Assembly: GCF_023100905.1 (NCBI RefSeq)
Contig: NZ_CP064686.1
Location: 7,652,001 to 7,716,000, forward strand
Reading direction: 5' to 3'
DNA length: 64,000 bases
Source of the DNA: Bradyrhizobium sp. 4
GTDB lineage: Bacteria; Pseudomonadota; Alphaproteobacteria; Rhizobiales; Xanthobacteraceae
The number at the start of each line of letters is the position of its first letter. The first letter of the stretch is position 1. Under the pieces are notes generated by a model that was not told the origin of the DNA, did not search any database, and was given only the letters and a program-made list of their open reading frames with translations. A program made the translations under genes and the position numbers. Shown piece by piece: positions 35,823 to 43,543 of this stretch.

Positions 35823-37529
35823 TTACTTGGTGTCGCGGTTCTTGAGCGCGGTGCCGAGGATGTCGCCGAGCGTCGCCCCCGAATCGGAGGAGCCGTACTG
35901 CGCGATGGCTTCCTTCTCTTCGGCGACTTCGAGCGCCTTGATCGACACCTGGACCTTGCGGGCCTTCTTGTCGAACTGGATCACGCGGGCATCGACCTTC
36001 TCGCCGACGGCGAAGCGTTCGGCGCGCTGATCGTTGCGGTCACGGGCGAGCTCCGAGCGCTTCACGAAAGTGGTGAAGTCGGTACCGGTGATCTTCACCT
36101 CGATGCCGCTCTCCTTCACTTCGATCACTTCGCAGGTCACGACCGCGCCCTTCTTGACATCGCCCGGCTCGGCGAAGGGGTCGCCTTCGAGCTGCTTGAT
36201 GCCGAGCGAAATACGCTCCTTCTCGACGTCCACATCGAGCACCACGGCCTTCACCATGTCGCCCTTCTTGTAGTTGTCGATCACCTGCTCGCCCGGCTGC
36301 TTCCAGTCGAGGTCGGAGAGATGGACCATGCCGTCGACGTCGCCCTCGAGGCCCAGGAACAGACCGAACTCGGTCTTGTTCTTGACTTCGCCCTCGACCG
36401 TCGAACCGGTCGGGTGACCTTCGACGAAGACCTCCCACGGGTTGCGCATGGTCTGCTTGAGGCCGAGCGAGATGCGGCGCTTGACGGAATCCACTTCCAG
36501 CACCTGCACTTCGACTTCCTGCGAGGTCGAAACGATCTTGCCGGGGTGCATGTTCTTCTTGGTCCACGACATCTCGGAGACGTGGATCAGGCCTTCGATG
36601 CCCGGCTCGAGCTCGACGAACGCGCCGTAGTCGGTGATGTTGGTGACGCGACCGGTGAAGCGGGCACCCAGCGGGTACTTGGCTTCGATGCCCTGCCACG
36701 GATCGTCCAACAGCTGCTTCATGCCCAGCGAGATGCGGTGCGTCTCGTGGTTGATCTTGATGATCTTGACCTTCACGGTCTGGCCGATCGAGAGCACTTC
36801 GGTCGGATGGTTGACGCGGCGCCACGCGATATCGGTGACGTGCAGCAGACCGTCGATGCCGCCGAGATCAACGAACGCACCGTAATCGGTGATGTTCTTG
36901 ACCACGCCGTCGATGACCTGACCCTCTTCGAGGTTCTGCACCAGCTCCTGGCGCTGCTCGGCGCGAGTCTCTTCGAGAACCGTGCGGCGCGACACGACGA
37001 TGTTGCCGCGGCGACGGTCCATCTTGAGGATCTGGAACGGCTGCGAGTTGTTCATCAGCGGCGCAACGTCGCGGATCGGACGGATGTCGACCTGCGAACG
37101 CGGCAGGAAGGCCACGGCACCGTCGAGGTCGACAGTGAAGCCGCCCTTGACCTGGTTGAAGATGACGCCGTTGACCTTCTCGTTGTTCTGGAAGGCCTTC
37201 TCGAGCTTGCCCCAGCTCTCTTCGCGGCGCGCCTTGTCGCGCGACAGCACGGCTTCGCCGAGGGCGTTCTCGATCCGGTCGAGGAACACTTCCACCTCGT
37301 CGCCGACCTTGAGCTCGCTGTCGCGGCCGGGGCCGGAAAATTCGCGCAGGGCAACGCGGCCCTCGGTCTTCAGGCCGACGTCGATGACGGCCATGTCCTT
37401 TTCGATTGCAACAACCTTGCCCTTGATGACTGAGCTTTCCTGCAGGTTGCCGCCTGCGAAGGACTCGTCGAGCATCGCGGCGAAATCGTCGCGCGACGGG
37501 CTATAGGTATCAGCAGAAGTCGAAGCCAT
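35823..37529 (-). CDS. rpsA: 30S ribosomal protein S1
   Basis: The mRNA-binding ribosomal protein S1, 568 residues. Six S1 repeats can be followed; the best match consensus at DYGAFVDLGGIDGLLHVTDI, then DYGAFVELEPGIEGLIHVSE and EFGLFLGLEGDVDGMVHLSD, each ending near RISLG(M/I/L)KQL. The N-terminal ribosome-binding repeats begin at VIKGKVVAIEKDMAVIDVG. The start is the ATG of MASTSADTYS, preceded by CTGGAGA. It follows cmk in the conserved aroA-cmk-rpsA order and has its own terminator. Confidence 0.97.
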   Translation of the reverse strand: MASTSADTYSPSRDDFAAMLDESFAGGNLQESSVIKGKVVAIEKDMAVIDVGLKTEGRVALREFSGPGRDSELKVGDEVEVFLDRIENALGEAVLSRDKARREESWGKLEKAFQNNEKVNGVIFNQVKGGFTVDLDGAVAFLPRSQVDIRPIRDVAPLMNNSQPFQILKMDRRRGNIVVSRRTVLEETRAEQRQELVQNLEEGQVIDGVVKNITDYGAFVDLGGIDGLLHVTDIAWRRVNHPTEVLSIGQTVKVKIIKINHETHRISLGMKQLLDDPWQGIEAKYPLGARFTGRVTNITDYGAFVELEPGIEGLIHVSEMSWTKKNMHPGKIVSTSQEVEVQVLEVDSVKRRISLGLKQTMRNPWEVFVEGHPTGSTVEGEVKNKTEFGLFLGLEGDVDGMVHLSDLDWKQPGEQVIDNYKKGDMVKAVVLDVDVEKERISLGIKQLEGDPFAEPGDVKKGAVVTCEVIEVKESGIEVKITGTDFTTFVKRSELARDRNDQRAERFAVGEKVDARVIQFDKKARKVQVSIKALEVAEEKEAIAQYGSSDSGATLGDILGTALKNRDTK

Positions 37530-37796
37530 TTGTTCTCCAGTTGCGGATGTCATGCCGGCCGTTGGGTTCTTGGGCGCACCGTACGCGCAGTGTCGGAAGG
37601 TCCGCAGAACCTTCGAGCGACCGCTCGCTGCTCCGACCTGGAGGGCGGAACAGCGGAAGCGGGCCGGCTGAGGCCCGCGCATTCGATACGTGGAAATCTT
37701 TTGTCCGGAACCTGGATCGCGTCGGCCCCAAGCAGGGACCGAGAGTATCGACCTCAAAGAGCGGGAGCGGGCGCTTCCTCCAATGACGGCAGCGGC
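37530..37796 (-). other. cmk-rpsA intergenic leader region
   Basis: 267 bp between cmk and rpsA, presumably holding the rpsA promoter and 5' leader. Visible are two small hairpins, GAAGGT/ACCTTC (37596-37614) and CGAGCG/CGCTCG (37614-37627). S1 represses its own translation in other bacteria, so the leader may be the target, but no known consensus is recognisable. Confidence 0.4.
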
Positions 37797-38435
37797 TTAA
37801 CCCCGCGACCGGCCCGCTCGGACGGCCTCGATAATGTCGATGGCGGCCCGGACGCCGCCTTCTATATCCAGTTGGGAGTTATCTAGCAAGTAAGCATCCG
37901 CGGCCGGCTTCAGGGGCGCGATCGCCCGGTTCTTGTCGCGTTCGTCACGCTGGATGATGTCGGCGAGCACGGCCGCCTCGTCAGCCTCCTCGCCCCGCGC
38001 CTTGGCCTCCATGGTCCGGCGGCGGGCGCGGACCTTGGGGTCGGCCACGACGAAGATCTTCACGTCGGCATGGGGGCAGATCACCGTTCCAATATCCCGA
38101 CCGTCGAGCACGGCGCCGGGCGGATCGGCGGCGAATTGCCGCTGAAAGCTGACCAGGGCCTCGCGCACCCTTGGGATCGCCGAGACGATGGAGGCGCCCT
38201 CGCCGGCCTTCTGGGTCTTCAGGGCGGGATTGCCGAACCTTTCGGGATCGAGTTCCAGCGCCGCAGCGACCGCCGCCGCCTCGTCCCGGAGATCATGCCC
38301 GGACTGCATCAGGGAATAGGCCACCGCGCGATAGATCACGCCGGTATCAAGATGACGGTAGCCGTAATGGTGGGCGAGGCGCTTGCCGAGCGTGCCCTTG
38401 CCCGACGCCGCGGGCCCGTCGATGGCGATGATCAT
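37797..38435 (-). CDS. cmk: Cytidylate kinase
   Basis: ATP-dependent kinase that phosphorylates CMP and dCMP, 212 residues. The P-loop is IAIDGPAASGKGTLGKRLA; the CMP-binding segment is RHLDTGVIYRAVAYSL, VLDGRDIGTVICPHADVKIF is the family block, and RDERDKNRAIAPLKPAADAYLLD is the lid and C-terminal motif. The ATG overlaps the end of aroA by 4 nt. Confidence 0.97.
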   Translation of the reverse strand: MIIAIDGPAASGKGTLGKRLAHHYGYRHLDTGVIYRAVAYSLMQSGHDLRDEAAAVAAALELDPERFGNPALKTQKAGEGASIVSAIPRVREALVSFQRQFAADPPGAVLDGRDIGTVICPHADVKIFVVADPKVRARRRTMEAKARGEEADEAAVLADIIQRDERDKNRAIAPLKPAADAYLLDNSQLDIEGGVRAAIDIIEAVRAGRSRG

Positions 38436-39769
38436 GAAAACTCGGCCCCAAGCGAACGCATCATCGGGATGAAATCCGGGAAACTGGTGGCGATGAAGGC
38501 GGTGTCATCGACGGTCACCGGCTGGTCCGACGCGCAGCCCATCACCAGCGCGGACATCGCGATGCGATGGTCCATGTGGGTGGCCACAACGCCGCCGCCG
38601 GGAACGTGGCCGCGGCCTTCGACGATCAAATCGTCGCCGGAGACCTCGACCTTGACGCCGTTGACGCGGAGCATGGCGGCGGTGGCTTCGAGACGGTCGG
38701 ATTCCTTGACGCGGAGCTCCTGGAGGCCGCGCATGATGGTCGTGCCCTCGGCGAAGGCGGCCGCCACCGCCAGCACCAGATATTCGTCGATCATCGACGG
38801 TGCGCGCTCCGGCGGCACTTCGACACCGCGCAATTTCGAGGCGCGTACGCGCAGCTTTGCCATCGGCTCGCCGGCGTCGCCGCGAACTTCACTTTCCTCG
38901 ATCGAGGCACCCATTTCGCGCAGCGTGGTGAAAAGACCGGTGCGCAGCGGATTGGTCATGACATCGGACAGGACGAGGTCGGAACCTTCGACGATCAGCG
39001 CAGCAACGATGGGGAACGCCGCCGATGAGGGATCGGCGGGCACGACGACATTGGCGCCATGCAGCTCAGGCTGCCCCACGAGCGTGATACGGCGGCCGTG
39101 CTGACCTTCCTGCACCGAGGTGATCTCGGCGCCGAAATGCTTGAGCATCAGCTCGGTGTGGTCGCGACTCGCCTCGGTCTCGATGACGGTCGTGGTGCCC
39201 GGCGCGGCCAGACCCGCGAGCAGCACGGCGGATTTGATCTGGGCCGAGGCGACCGGGGTCTTGTAGGTGATCGGCAGCGGATCGCGCGCACCCTGGACGG
39301 TCAGCGGCAGGCGGCCGCCCTCGCCGCCGGAGACGACCTTCGCACCCATCTTTTCCAGCGGGTCCAGAATCCGGCGCATGGGCCGGGTGCGCAGCGAGGC
39401 ATCGCCGTCGAAAATCGCAGAGATCGGGCAGCCGGCGACGGCGCCCATAACGAGCCGGCAGCCGGTGCCGGAGTTGCCGAAATCCAGCGGCACTTTGGGC
39501 TCCGCGAAGCCCGCGACACCCACACCGTTCACCTTCCAGGCGAAATCGGCTGTGCGCTCGACCCTGGCGCCAAGCGCCTGCATGGATTTGGCGGTGTTGA
39601 GGACGTCCTCGCCCTCCAGGAGGCCCGAAATCCGCGTCTCTCCGACCGCGAGCGCGCCGAGGATGAGGGCACGGTGGGAGATCGACTTGTCTCCGGGCAC
39701 CCGTACTTTCCCGGTCAGGGGACCGCTGGCGCGCGACTGGAGCGGCGTCGGCTTGTCGGAATCGGTCAA
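38432..39769 (-). CDS. aroA: 3-phosphoshikimate 1-carboxyvinyltransferase (EPSP synthase)
   Basis: Shikimate-pathway enzyme joining PEP to shikimate-3-phosphate, 445 residues. KVRVPGDKSISHRALILGAL, the PEP loop LDFGNSGTGCRLVMG, ASLRTRPMRRI, SAQIKSAVLLAGL, the class-II-type RDHTELMLKHFGAE, RAPSMIDEYLVLAVAA, ELRVKESDRL and HMDHRIAMSALVMG are all intact. Overall sequence resembles class II enzymes such as the Agrobacterium CP4 form, but the loop residue that is Ala in CP4 (GNAATG) is Gly here (GNSGTG). It starts the aroA-cmk-rpsA series and is divergent from the FYDLN gene. Confidence 0.96.
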   Translation of the reverse strand: MTDSDKPTPLQSRASGPLTGKVRVPGDKSISHRALILGALAVGETRISGLLEGEDVLNTAKSMQALGARVERTADFAWKVNGVGVAGFAEPKVPLDFGNSGTGCRLVMGAVAGCPISAIFDGDASLRTRPMRRILDPLEKMGAKVVSGGEGGRLPLTVQGARDPLPITYKTPVASAQIKSAVLLAGLAAPGTTTVIETEASRDHTELMLKHFGAEITSVQEGQHGRRITLVGQPELHGANVVVPADPSSAAFPIVAALIVEGSDLVLSDVMTNPLRTGLFTTLREMGASIEESEVRGDAGEPMAKLRVRASKLRGVEVPPERAPSMIDEYLVLAVAAAFAEGTTIMRGLQELRVKESDRLEATAAMLRVNGVKVEVSGDDLIVEGRGHVPGGGVVATHMDHRIAMSALVMGCASDQPVTVDDTAFIATSFPDFIPMMRSLGAEFS

Positions 39770-39941
39770 GTTAGTGTCCTTGGATAGGCCCGGAACGTCC
39801 CTGCGGGACTCGCGGGGCAGGTATCACATGGTCTCCCCGCCGTCACGGGCATGTCGTTCTCCCGCAATGCGCTATTGACAGCGGGCCGCCAACTAGCCAA
39901 GTGAAGCACCGCTTTTCAGACATTTCCAGGATTCCTCTGCC

Positions 39942-40352
39942 GTGGCCAAGTCCGAACTCGGAACTAAACGTATTTGCCCGACCACGGGCAAAAAGTTCTA
40001 TGACCTCAACAAGAATCCGGTGATCTCGCCCTATACCGGGGAAGTCGTGCCGATCGCGCCCATCGCGCCGGCGCGCGCGCCCCGCGGCGCCGAAGCCCGC
40101 CACGCAGCCGCTGCCGCAGACGCCACGCCGGAGCCGGCGGAGGTCGAGGAGGTCTCGCTCGAGGAGGCCGATGCGGAGGAGAACACCGGCAAGGTCAAGG
40201 CCGTCGTGCCCGAATCCGAGGACGACATCGAAGTCGATGAGACCATCGAGGACGATGACGACGACGATTCGACCTTTATCGCCGACGACGAAGAAGGCGA
40301 TGAGGACGTGACCGACATCATTGGTGATGTCGGCGGTGACGAAGAGACTTGA
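39942..40352 (+). CDS. TIGR02300-family acidic FYDLN protein
   Basis: A 136-residue alphaproteobacterial protein of unknown function. The N-terminus (KSELGTKRICPTTGKKFYDL, then NKNPVISPYTGEVVP) carries the defining FYDLN block and zinc-ribbon-like CP element; the remainder is extremely acidic (VDETIEDDDDDDSTFIADDE), probably disordered. It starts with GTG. It is divergent from aroA and followed by two hairpins and tRNA-Ala. No function can be assigned. Confidence 0.88.
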   Translation: MAKSELGTKRICPTTGKKFYDLNKNPVISPYTGEVVPIAPIAPARAPRGAEARHAAAAADATPEPAEVEEVSLEEADAEENTGKVKAVVPESEDDIEVDETIEDDDDDDSTFIADDEEGDEDVTDIIGDVGGDEET

Positions 40353-40359
40353 GATAATT

Positions 40360-40410
40360 CCAGAACTGTGGTTCTGGGTCTTTCCCGACGCGTCGCCCAA
40401 GGCGCGTCGG
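40360..40410. terminator. Two hairpins between FYDLN gene and tRNA-Ala
   Basis: CCAGAAC-TGTG-GTTCTGG (40360-40377), followed by GTCTTT, is a plausible terminator for the FYDLN gene. CCGACGCG and CGCGTCGG (40385-40410) form a second perfect stem that ends 8 nt before the tRNA. Confidence 0.6.
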
Positions 40411-40418
40411 ACGGTTAA

Positions 40419-40491
<73 letters not shown>

Positions 40492-40494
<3 letters not shown>

Positions 40495-40554
40495 CGCTTC
40501 GCCCTTCAGGCTACGCGTGGCGCAGCCGCGCACAGCCCGAAGGGCGAAGCGTGG
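40492..40554. repeat. 16-bp inverted repeat fused to the tRNA-Ala 3' end
   Basis: The arms CCACGCTTCGCCCTTC and its exact reverse complement are separated by 31 nt. The left arm begins inside the encoded CCA of the tRNA, and partial copies (CCCCAAGGGCGAAGACGG) continue to about 40582, before the GIY-YIG gene. A tRNA-anchored mobile or recombination element is possible. Confidence 0.8.
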
Positions 40555-40629
40555 TGTCCGGCGAAGCCCCAAGGGCGAAGACGGACTGGTGAGATTCCGA
40601 CACAGCGGCTGCCCAGGCGATAATCGTCA

Positions 40630-40872
40630 ATGTGGTACGTCTACATCCTCCGCAGCATCGAATTTCCTGAGCAGGAATACGTTGGGGCTACGGAAGATCT
40701 GAAGCGCCGGATTCCAGAGCGCGATGCTGGCAAATCCACCCACACCGCCAAGTTCAAGCCTTGGAAGCTGATCTGGTACTGCGCTTTCCCTGACAAGTAC
40801 AAAGCGCTCGCTTTTGAAGCGTACCTGAAGTCTCACTCCGGCCGGGCCTTCACAAAGAAGCGGCTGTCCTAA
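40630..40872 (+). CDS. GIY-YIG nuclease superfamily protein (UPF0213 type)
   Basis: A tiny single-domain protein of 80 residues, matching the UhbQ/YhbQ-like GIY-YIG group. The motif pair is YVYIL and YVGAT, followed by the Arg helix DLKRRIPERDAGKST, HTAKFKPWKLIWY and the Glu-containing FEAYLKSHSGRAF. All catalytic positions of the small GIY-YIG fold appear present. Such genes recur in multiple copies in rhizobial genomes next to palindromes, as here, suggesting mobility. The cellular role is unknown. Confidence 0.85.
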   Translation: MWYVYILRSIEFPEQEYVGATEDLKRRIPERDAGKSTHTAKFKPWKLIWYCAFPDKYKALAFEAYLKSHSGRAFTKKRLS

Positions 40873-40889
40873 GCACGCACTTCTAACCC

Positions 40890-41351
40890 CTACTCCCCAA
40901 TCACCGCATTCAACCGATCGCGCAGCGCCACGATCTCGTCCTTCATCGCGACCAGTTCCGAGACCGAGCAGTCCGTCGCCGCCAGGATCGATTGCGGCAC
41001 GGCGCGCGCCTTGTCCTTCAGCGCTTGGCCCTGCGGCGTCAATGCGATCAGCACCTGACGTTCGTCCTCGCTCGAGCGCGTGCGCTTGACGAGATGGGCC
41101 GCCTCGAGCCGCTTGAGCAGCGGCGTCAGCGTGCCCGAATCCAGGTGCAGCTTTTCGCCGATGCTCTTCACCGGCACGTCGTCGCGCTCCCACAGCACCA
41201 GCATCACCAGATATTGCGGATAGGTCAGGCCGAGCCGGTCCAGCAGCGGCTTGTAGACGCGGTTGAAGGCATGCGCGGCCGAATAGACCGCGAAGCAGAT
41301 CTGGTTATCGAGGCGAAGCGGCGCGTCCGCTGCCGAATGTTTCCGGGGCAT
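40890..41351 (-). CDS. ohrR: OhrR, organic-peroxide-sensing MarR repressor
   Basis: A 153-residue MarR-family repressor divergent from ohr. The redox Cys is in LDNQICFAVYSAAHAFNR (Cys19) and a second Cys is at 128 (ATDCSVSEL), the two-Cys OhrR type in which hydroperoxide makes a disulfide and releases DNA. The wing/HTH is SIGEKLHLDSGTLTPLLKRL with RSSEDERQVLIALT. The start is the ATG of MPRKHSAADAPLRL; the frame reaches further upstream through the operator region. Putative AATTGT operators lie in the divergent region. Confidence 0.93.
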   Translation of the reverse strand: MPRKHSAADAPLRLDNQICFAVYSAAHAFNRVYKPLLDRLGLTYPQYLVMLVLWERDDVPVKSIGEKLHLDSGTLTPLLKRLEAAHLVKRTRSSEDERQVLIALTPQGQALKDKARAVPQSILAATDCSVSELVAMKDEIVALRDRLNAVIGE

Positions 41352-41401
41352 CGAGAATCTCACGAGACTTGCTCCATTCTGGGGCCGGCCGGCGGCATAT
41401 T

Positions 41402-41466
41402 CAATTGCGAACAATTAAATGTGAGGCGCCGTAATTTAAATTGCGCACAATCTAATTGTTTGCGAT
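41402..41466. promoter_or_regulatory. Candidate OhrR operators
   Basis: An AT-rich stretch unlike its surroundings contains CAATTGCGAACAATTA (41402-41417) and TTAAATTGCGCACAATCTAATTGTTTGCGA-like repeats (from 41436, three AATTG/CAATT half-sites). The outer elements are near reverse complements. Similar ACAATT/AATTGT palindromes are the known OhrR boxes. The region lies 51 bp upstream of ohrR and 40 bp upstream of ohr, so it could serve both. Confidence 0.6.
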
Positions 41467-41505
41467 AAGGATCGCACCCCACCCGAGAAACACAGGGAGA
41501 CGAAA

Positions 41506-41931
41506 ATGTCAGTGAACGTCCTCTACAAGACCAGCGCAAAGGCCACCGGCGGCCGCGACGGCCATGCCGCGACCCTCGACGGCGCGCTCGACGTCAAGCT
41601 CACCACGCCGAAGGAACTCGGCGGCGGCGGCGGCGCCGGCAACAATCCCGAGCAGCTGTTTGCGGCGGGCTATGCCGCCTGCTTCATCGGCGCGATGAAG
41701 TTCGTGTCCTCGCAGGGCGGCCCCAAGGTTCCGGCCGACGCCTCCGTGACCTCGACGGTCGGCATCGGCCCGCGCGCGGCCGGCGGCTTCGGTCTCGACA
41801 TCGACCTCGCGGTCTCGCTGCCGGGCCTCGCCCGCGCGGAAGCCGAGGCGCTGGTCGAGAAGGCGCACCAGGTGTGCCCGTATTCCAACGCGACGCGCGG
41901 CAATGTCGACGTTCGCCTGACGGTCGTCTGA
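41506..41931 (+). CDS. ohr: Organic hydroperoxide resistance protein Ohr
   Basis: A Cys-based thiol peroxidase of the OsmC/Ohr family, 141 residues, that reduces lipid and other organic hydroperoxides. The two catalytic Cys lie in YAACFIGAMKFV and HQVCPYSNATRGNV; the Arg region TGGRDGHAATLDG and the conserved NPEQLFAAGYAACF are intact. GGGAGA precedes the ATG. It is divergent from ohrR and presumably derepressed when OhrR is oxidised. Confidence 0.96.
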   Translation: MSVNVLYKTSAKATGGRDGHAATLDGALDVKLTTPKELGGGGGAGNNPEQLFAAGYAACFIGAMKFVSSQGGPKVPADASVTSTVGIGPRAAGGFGLDIDLAVSLPGLARAEAEALVEKAHQVCPYSNATRGNVDVRLTVV

Positions 41932-42106
41932 TCGGGTAGCTGAAGCGGCTGGCCCGGGATCCCCCTCGGGCCGGCCGCTTCCCATGATTTGCCATCCCAC
42001 GGGATTGCGGCGAGCGGCCTGCATGACGCCCTACGCGGGAAGCCATTGCCGGCCCGGACGAACCTCGTTAGGCCTGTGATCAATATCGACACGGGGACGC
42101 GAAGGC

Positions 42107-43324
42107 ATGACTGAAGCCGCCAGTTCTGGAGCTGCCACGGGCGCAATGAGCGGCCTGCGCGTCATCGATCTCACGCGCGTGCTCGGCGGTCCCTATTGCA
42201 CCCAGATCCTCGCCGACCATGGCGCCGACGTGATCAAGGTCGAGCCGCCCGCCGGCGACGAGGTGCGCGACTGGGGCCCTCCCTTCCACGAAGAAGACGC
42301 GGCCTATTTCATCGGCATCAACCGCAACAAGCGCTCGATCGGCCTCGACCTCGCCTCCGAGGGCGGCCGGGCCGTGCTGCTCAAGATGCTGGAGAGCGCC
42401 GACGTCCTGATCGAGAACTTCAAGCCGGGCACGCTGGAGAAATGGGGCATCGGCAACGAGGTGTTGCGGGAAAAATTTCCGCGGCTCGTGCATTGCCGGA
42501 TCTGCGGCTTCGGCGCCGACGGCCCGCGCGGCGGCAATCCCGGCTATGACGCCATCATCCAGGCCATGACCGGCATGATCGCGGCGACCGGCTCGCCCGA
42601 GAGCGGACCGATGCGCATCGGCGTGCCGCTGGTCGACATCGGCACCGGCCTCTACGCGGCGATCGGCATCCTGATGGCGCTGTCGGAGCGGCAGCGCTCG
42701 GGCCAGGGCCAGTTCCTGGAGACCACGCTGTACGAGACCGGTCTTGCCATCATGCATCCGCACACCGCGAATTATTTCATGCATGGCAAGCCGCCGGCGC
42801 TCACCGGCAACGAGCATCCCAACCTCGTGCCCTATGCGATCTTCCCGACCAAGACCGACAACATCTTCATCGGCGTCGGCAATGACGGCACCTTCCGCAA
42901 GCTCGCCAAGGAGATCGGCAAGCCCGAGCTCGGCACCGATCCGCGCTTTGCGCGCAACAAGGACCGCATCGCCAATCGCGAGGCACTGCGGGCCGAGCTC
43001 GCCGCGGTGTTCTGCCAGCACGAGGCCGAGCCGCTGTGCAATCGCCTGCTCGCCGCGGGCCTGCCCGCAGGCCCCGTGCAGAAGATCGACCAGGCGTTGA
43101 CCAACCCGCACACGATCGCGCGCGGCGATATCATCGAGAAGGATTGGTACAAGGGCGTGGCATCCCCGATCCGGCTCGATCGCAGCAAGCCGAGCCTGCG
43201 GCGCCTGCCGCCGAAATTCAGCCAGCACGCGGCCGAGGTGCTGGGCGAATTCGGCTACTCCAGGTCCGAGATCGACGCGATGGTCGAGCAGGGCACGGTC
43301 TGCGGACCCGAGCGCAAGCGCTAG
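42107..43324 (+). CDS. CaiB/BaiF family CoA transferase
   Basis: A class III acyl-CoA transferase of 405 residues. Family blocks are LRVIDLTRVLGGPYCTQILADHGADV, VEPPAGDEVRDWGP, NRNKRSIGLDLASEGG, ENFKPGTLEKWGI, the catalytic Asp in GVPLVDIGTGLYAAIG, NPHTIARGD and RLPPKFSQHAAEVL. It moves CoA between carboxylic acids, as in formyl-, succinyl- or carnitine-type CoA transferases. The substrate cannot be inferred, since neighbours (ohr, ugp) give no clue. GAAGG precedes the ATG; a second in-frame ATG at 42146 is possible. Confidence 0.92.
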   Translation: MTEAASSGAATGAMSGLRVIDLTRVLGGPYCTQILADHGADVIKVEPPAGDEVRDWGPPFHEEDAAYFIGINRNKRSIGLDLASEGGRAVLLKMLESADVLIENFKPGTLEKWGIGNEVLREKFPRLVHCRICGFGADGPRGGNPGYDAIIQAMTGMIAATGSPESGPMRIGVPLVDIGTGLYAAIGILMALSERQRSGQGQFLETTLYETGLAIMHPHTANYFMHGKPPALTGNEHPNLVPYAIFPTKTDNIFIGVGNDGTFRKLAKEIGKPELGTDPRFARNKDRIANREALRAELAAVFCQHEAEPLCNRLLAAGLPAGPVQKIDQALTNPHTIARGDIIEKDWYKGVASPIRLDRSKPSLRRLPPKFSQHAAEVLGEFGYSRSEIDAMVEQGTVCGPERKR

Positions 43325-43471
43325 CGCCTCGCCTTCCACATCGGACGGCAATGCCGCACTGCGGTGCGGGCGCTCTGTGCATCGCGAACGGAGGACGCTG
43401 CGCGCGCGGCATTCGCCTATTTGACAGCTTCCCTTTTCCAGCGCTTGCCGCTTTCGTTTCGGCCGCTTACA

Positions 43472-43489
43472 CAGTCATGTGAACGTCAT
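43472..43489 (+). promoter_or_regulatory. PHO-box-like direct repeat upstream of ugpB
   Basis: CAGTCAT-GTGA-ACGTCAT has the 7-4-7 architecture of the PhoB box (CTGTCAT-N4-CTGTCAT), 11 of 14 positions matching. It lies 54 bp before the ugpB ATG. ugp operons are PhoB-regulated in E. coli and rhizobia, which makes the match credible but unproven. Confidence 0.55.
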
Positions 43490-43543
43490 ATGGCGCTGCT
43501 AGCGCAAGCGATCATTTTTGACGGCCCAAGGGAGGTTTACTTG

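Noticed and set aside
35556..37433. Plus-strand open frame of 625 codons opposite rpsA
   Set aside because: The translation is a low-complexity Leu/Asp/Arg/His mixture that mirrors S1 repeats in the reverse frame; rpsA itself is certain, with a terminator on its own strand.
40360..40410. Riboswitch before tRNA-Ala
   Set aside because: Only two simple hairpins are seen, with no downstream reading frame to control and no known aptamer core.
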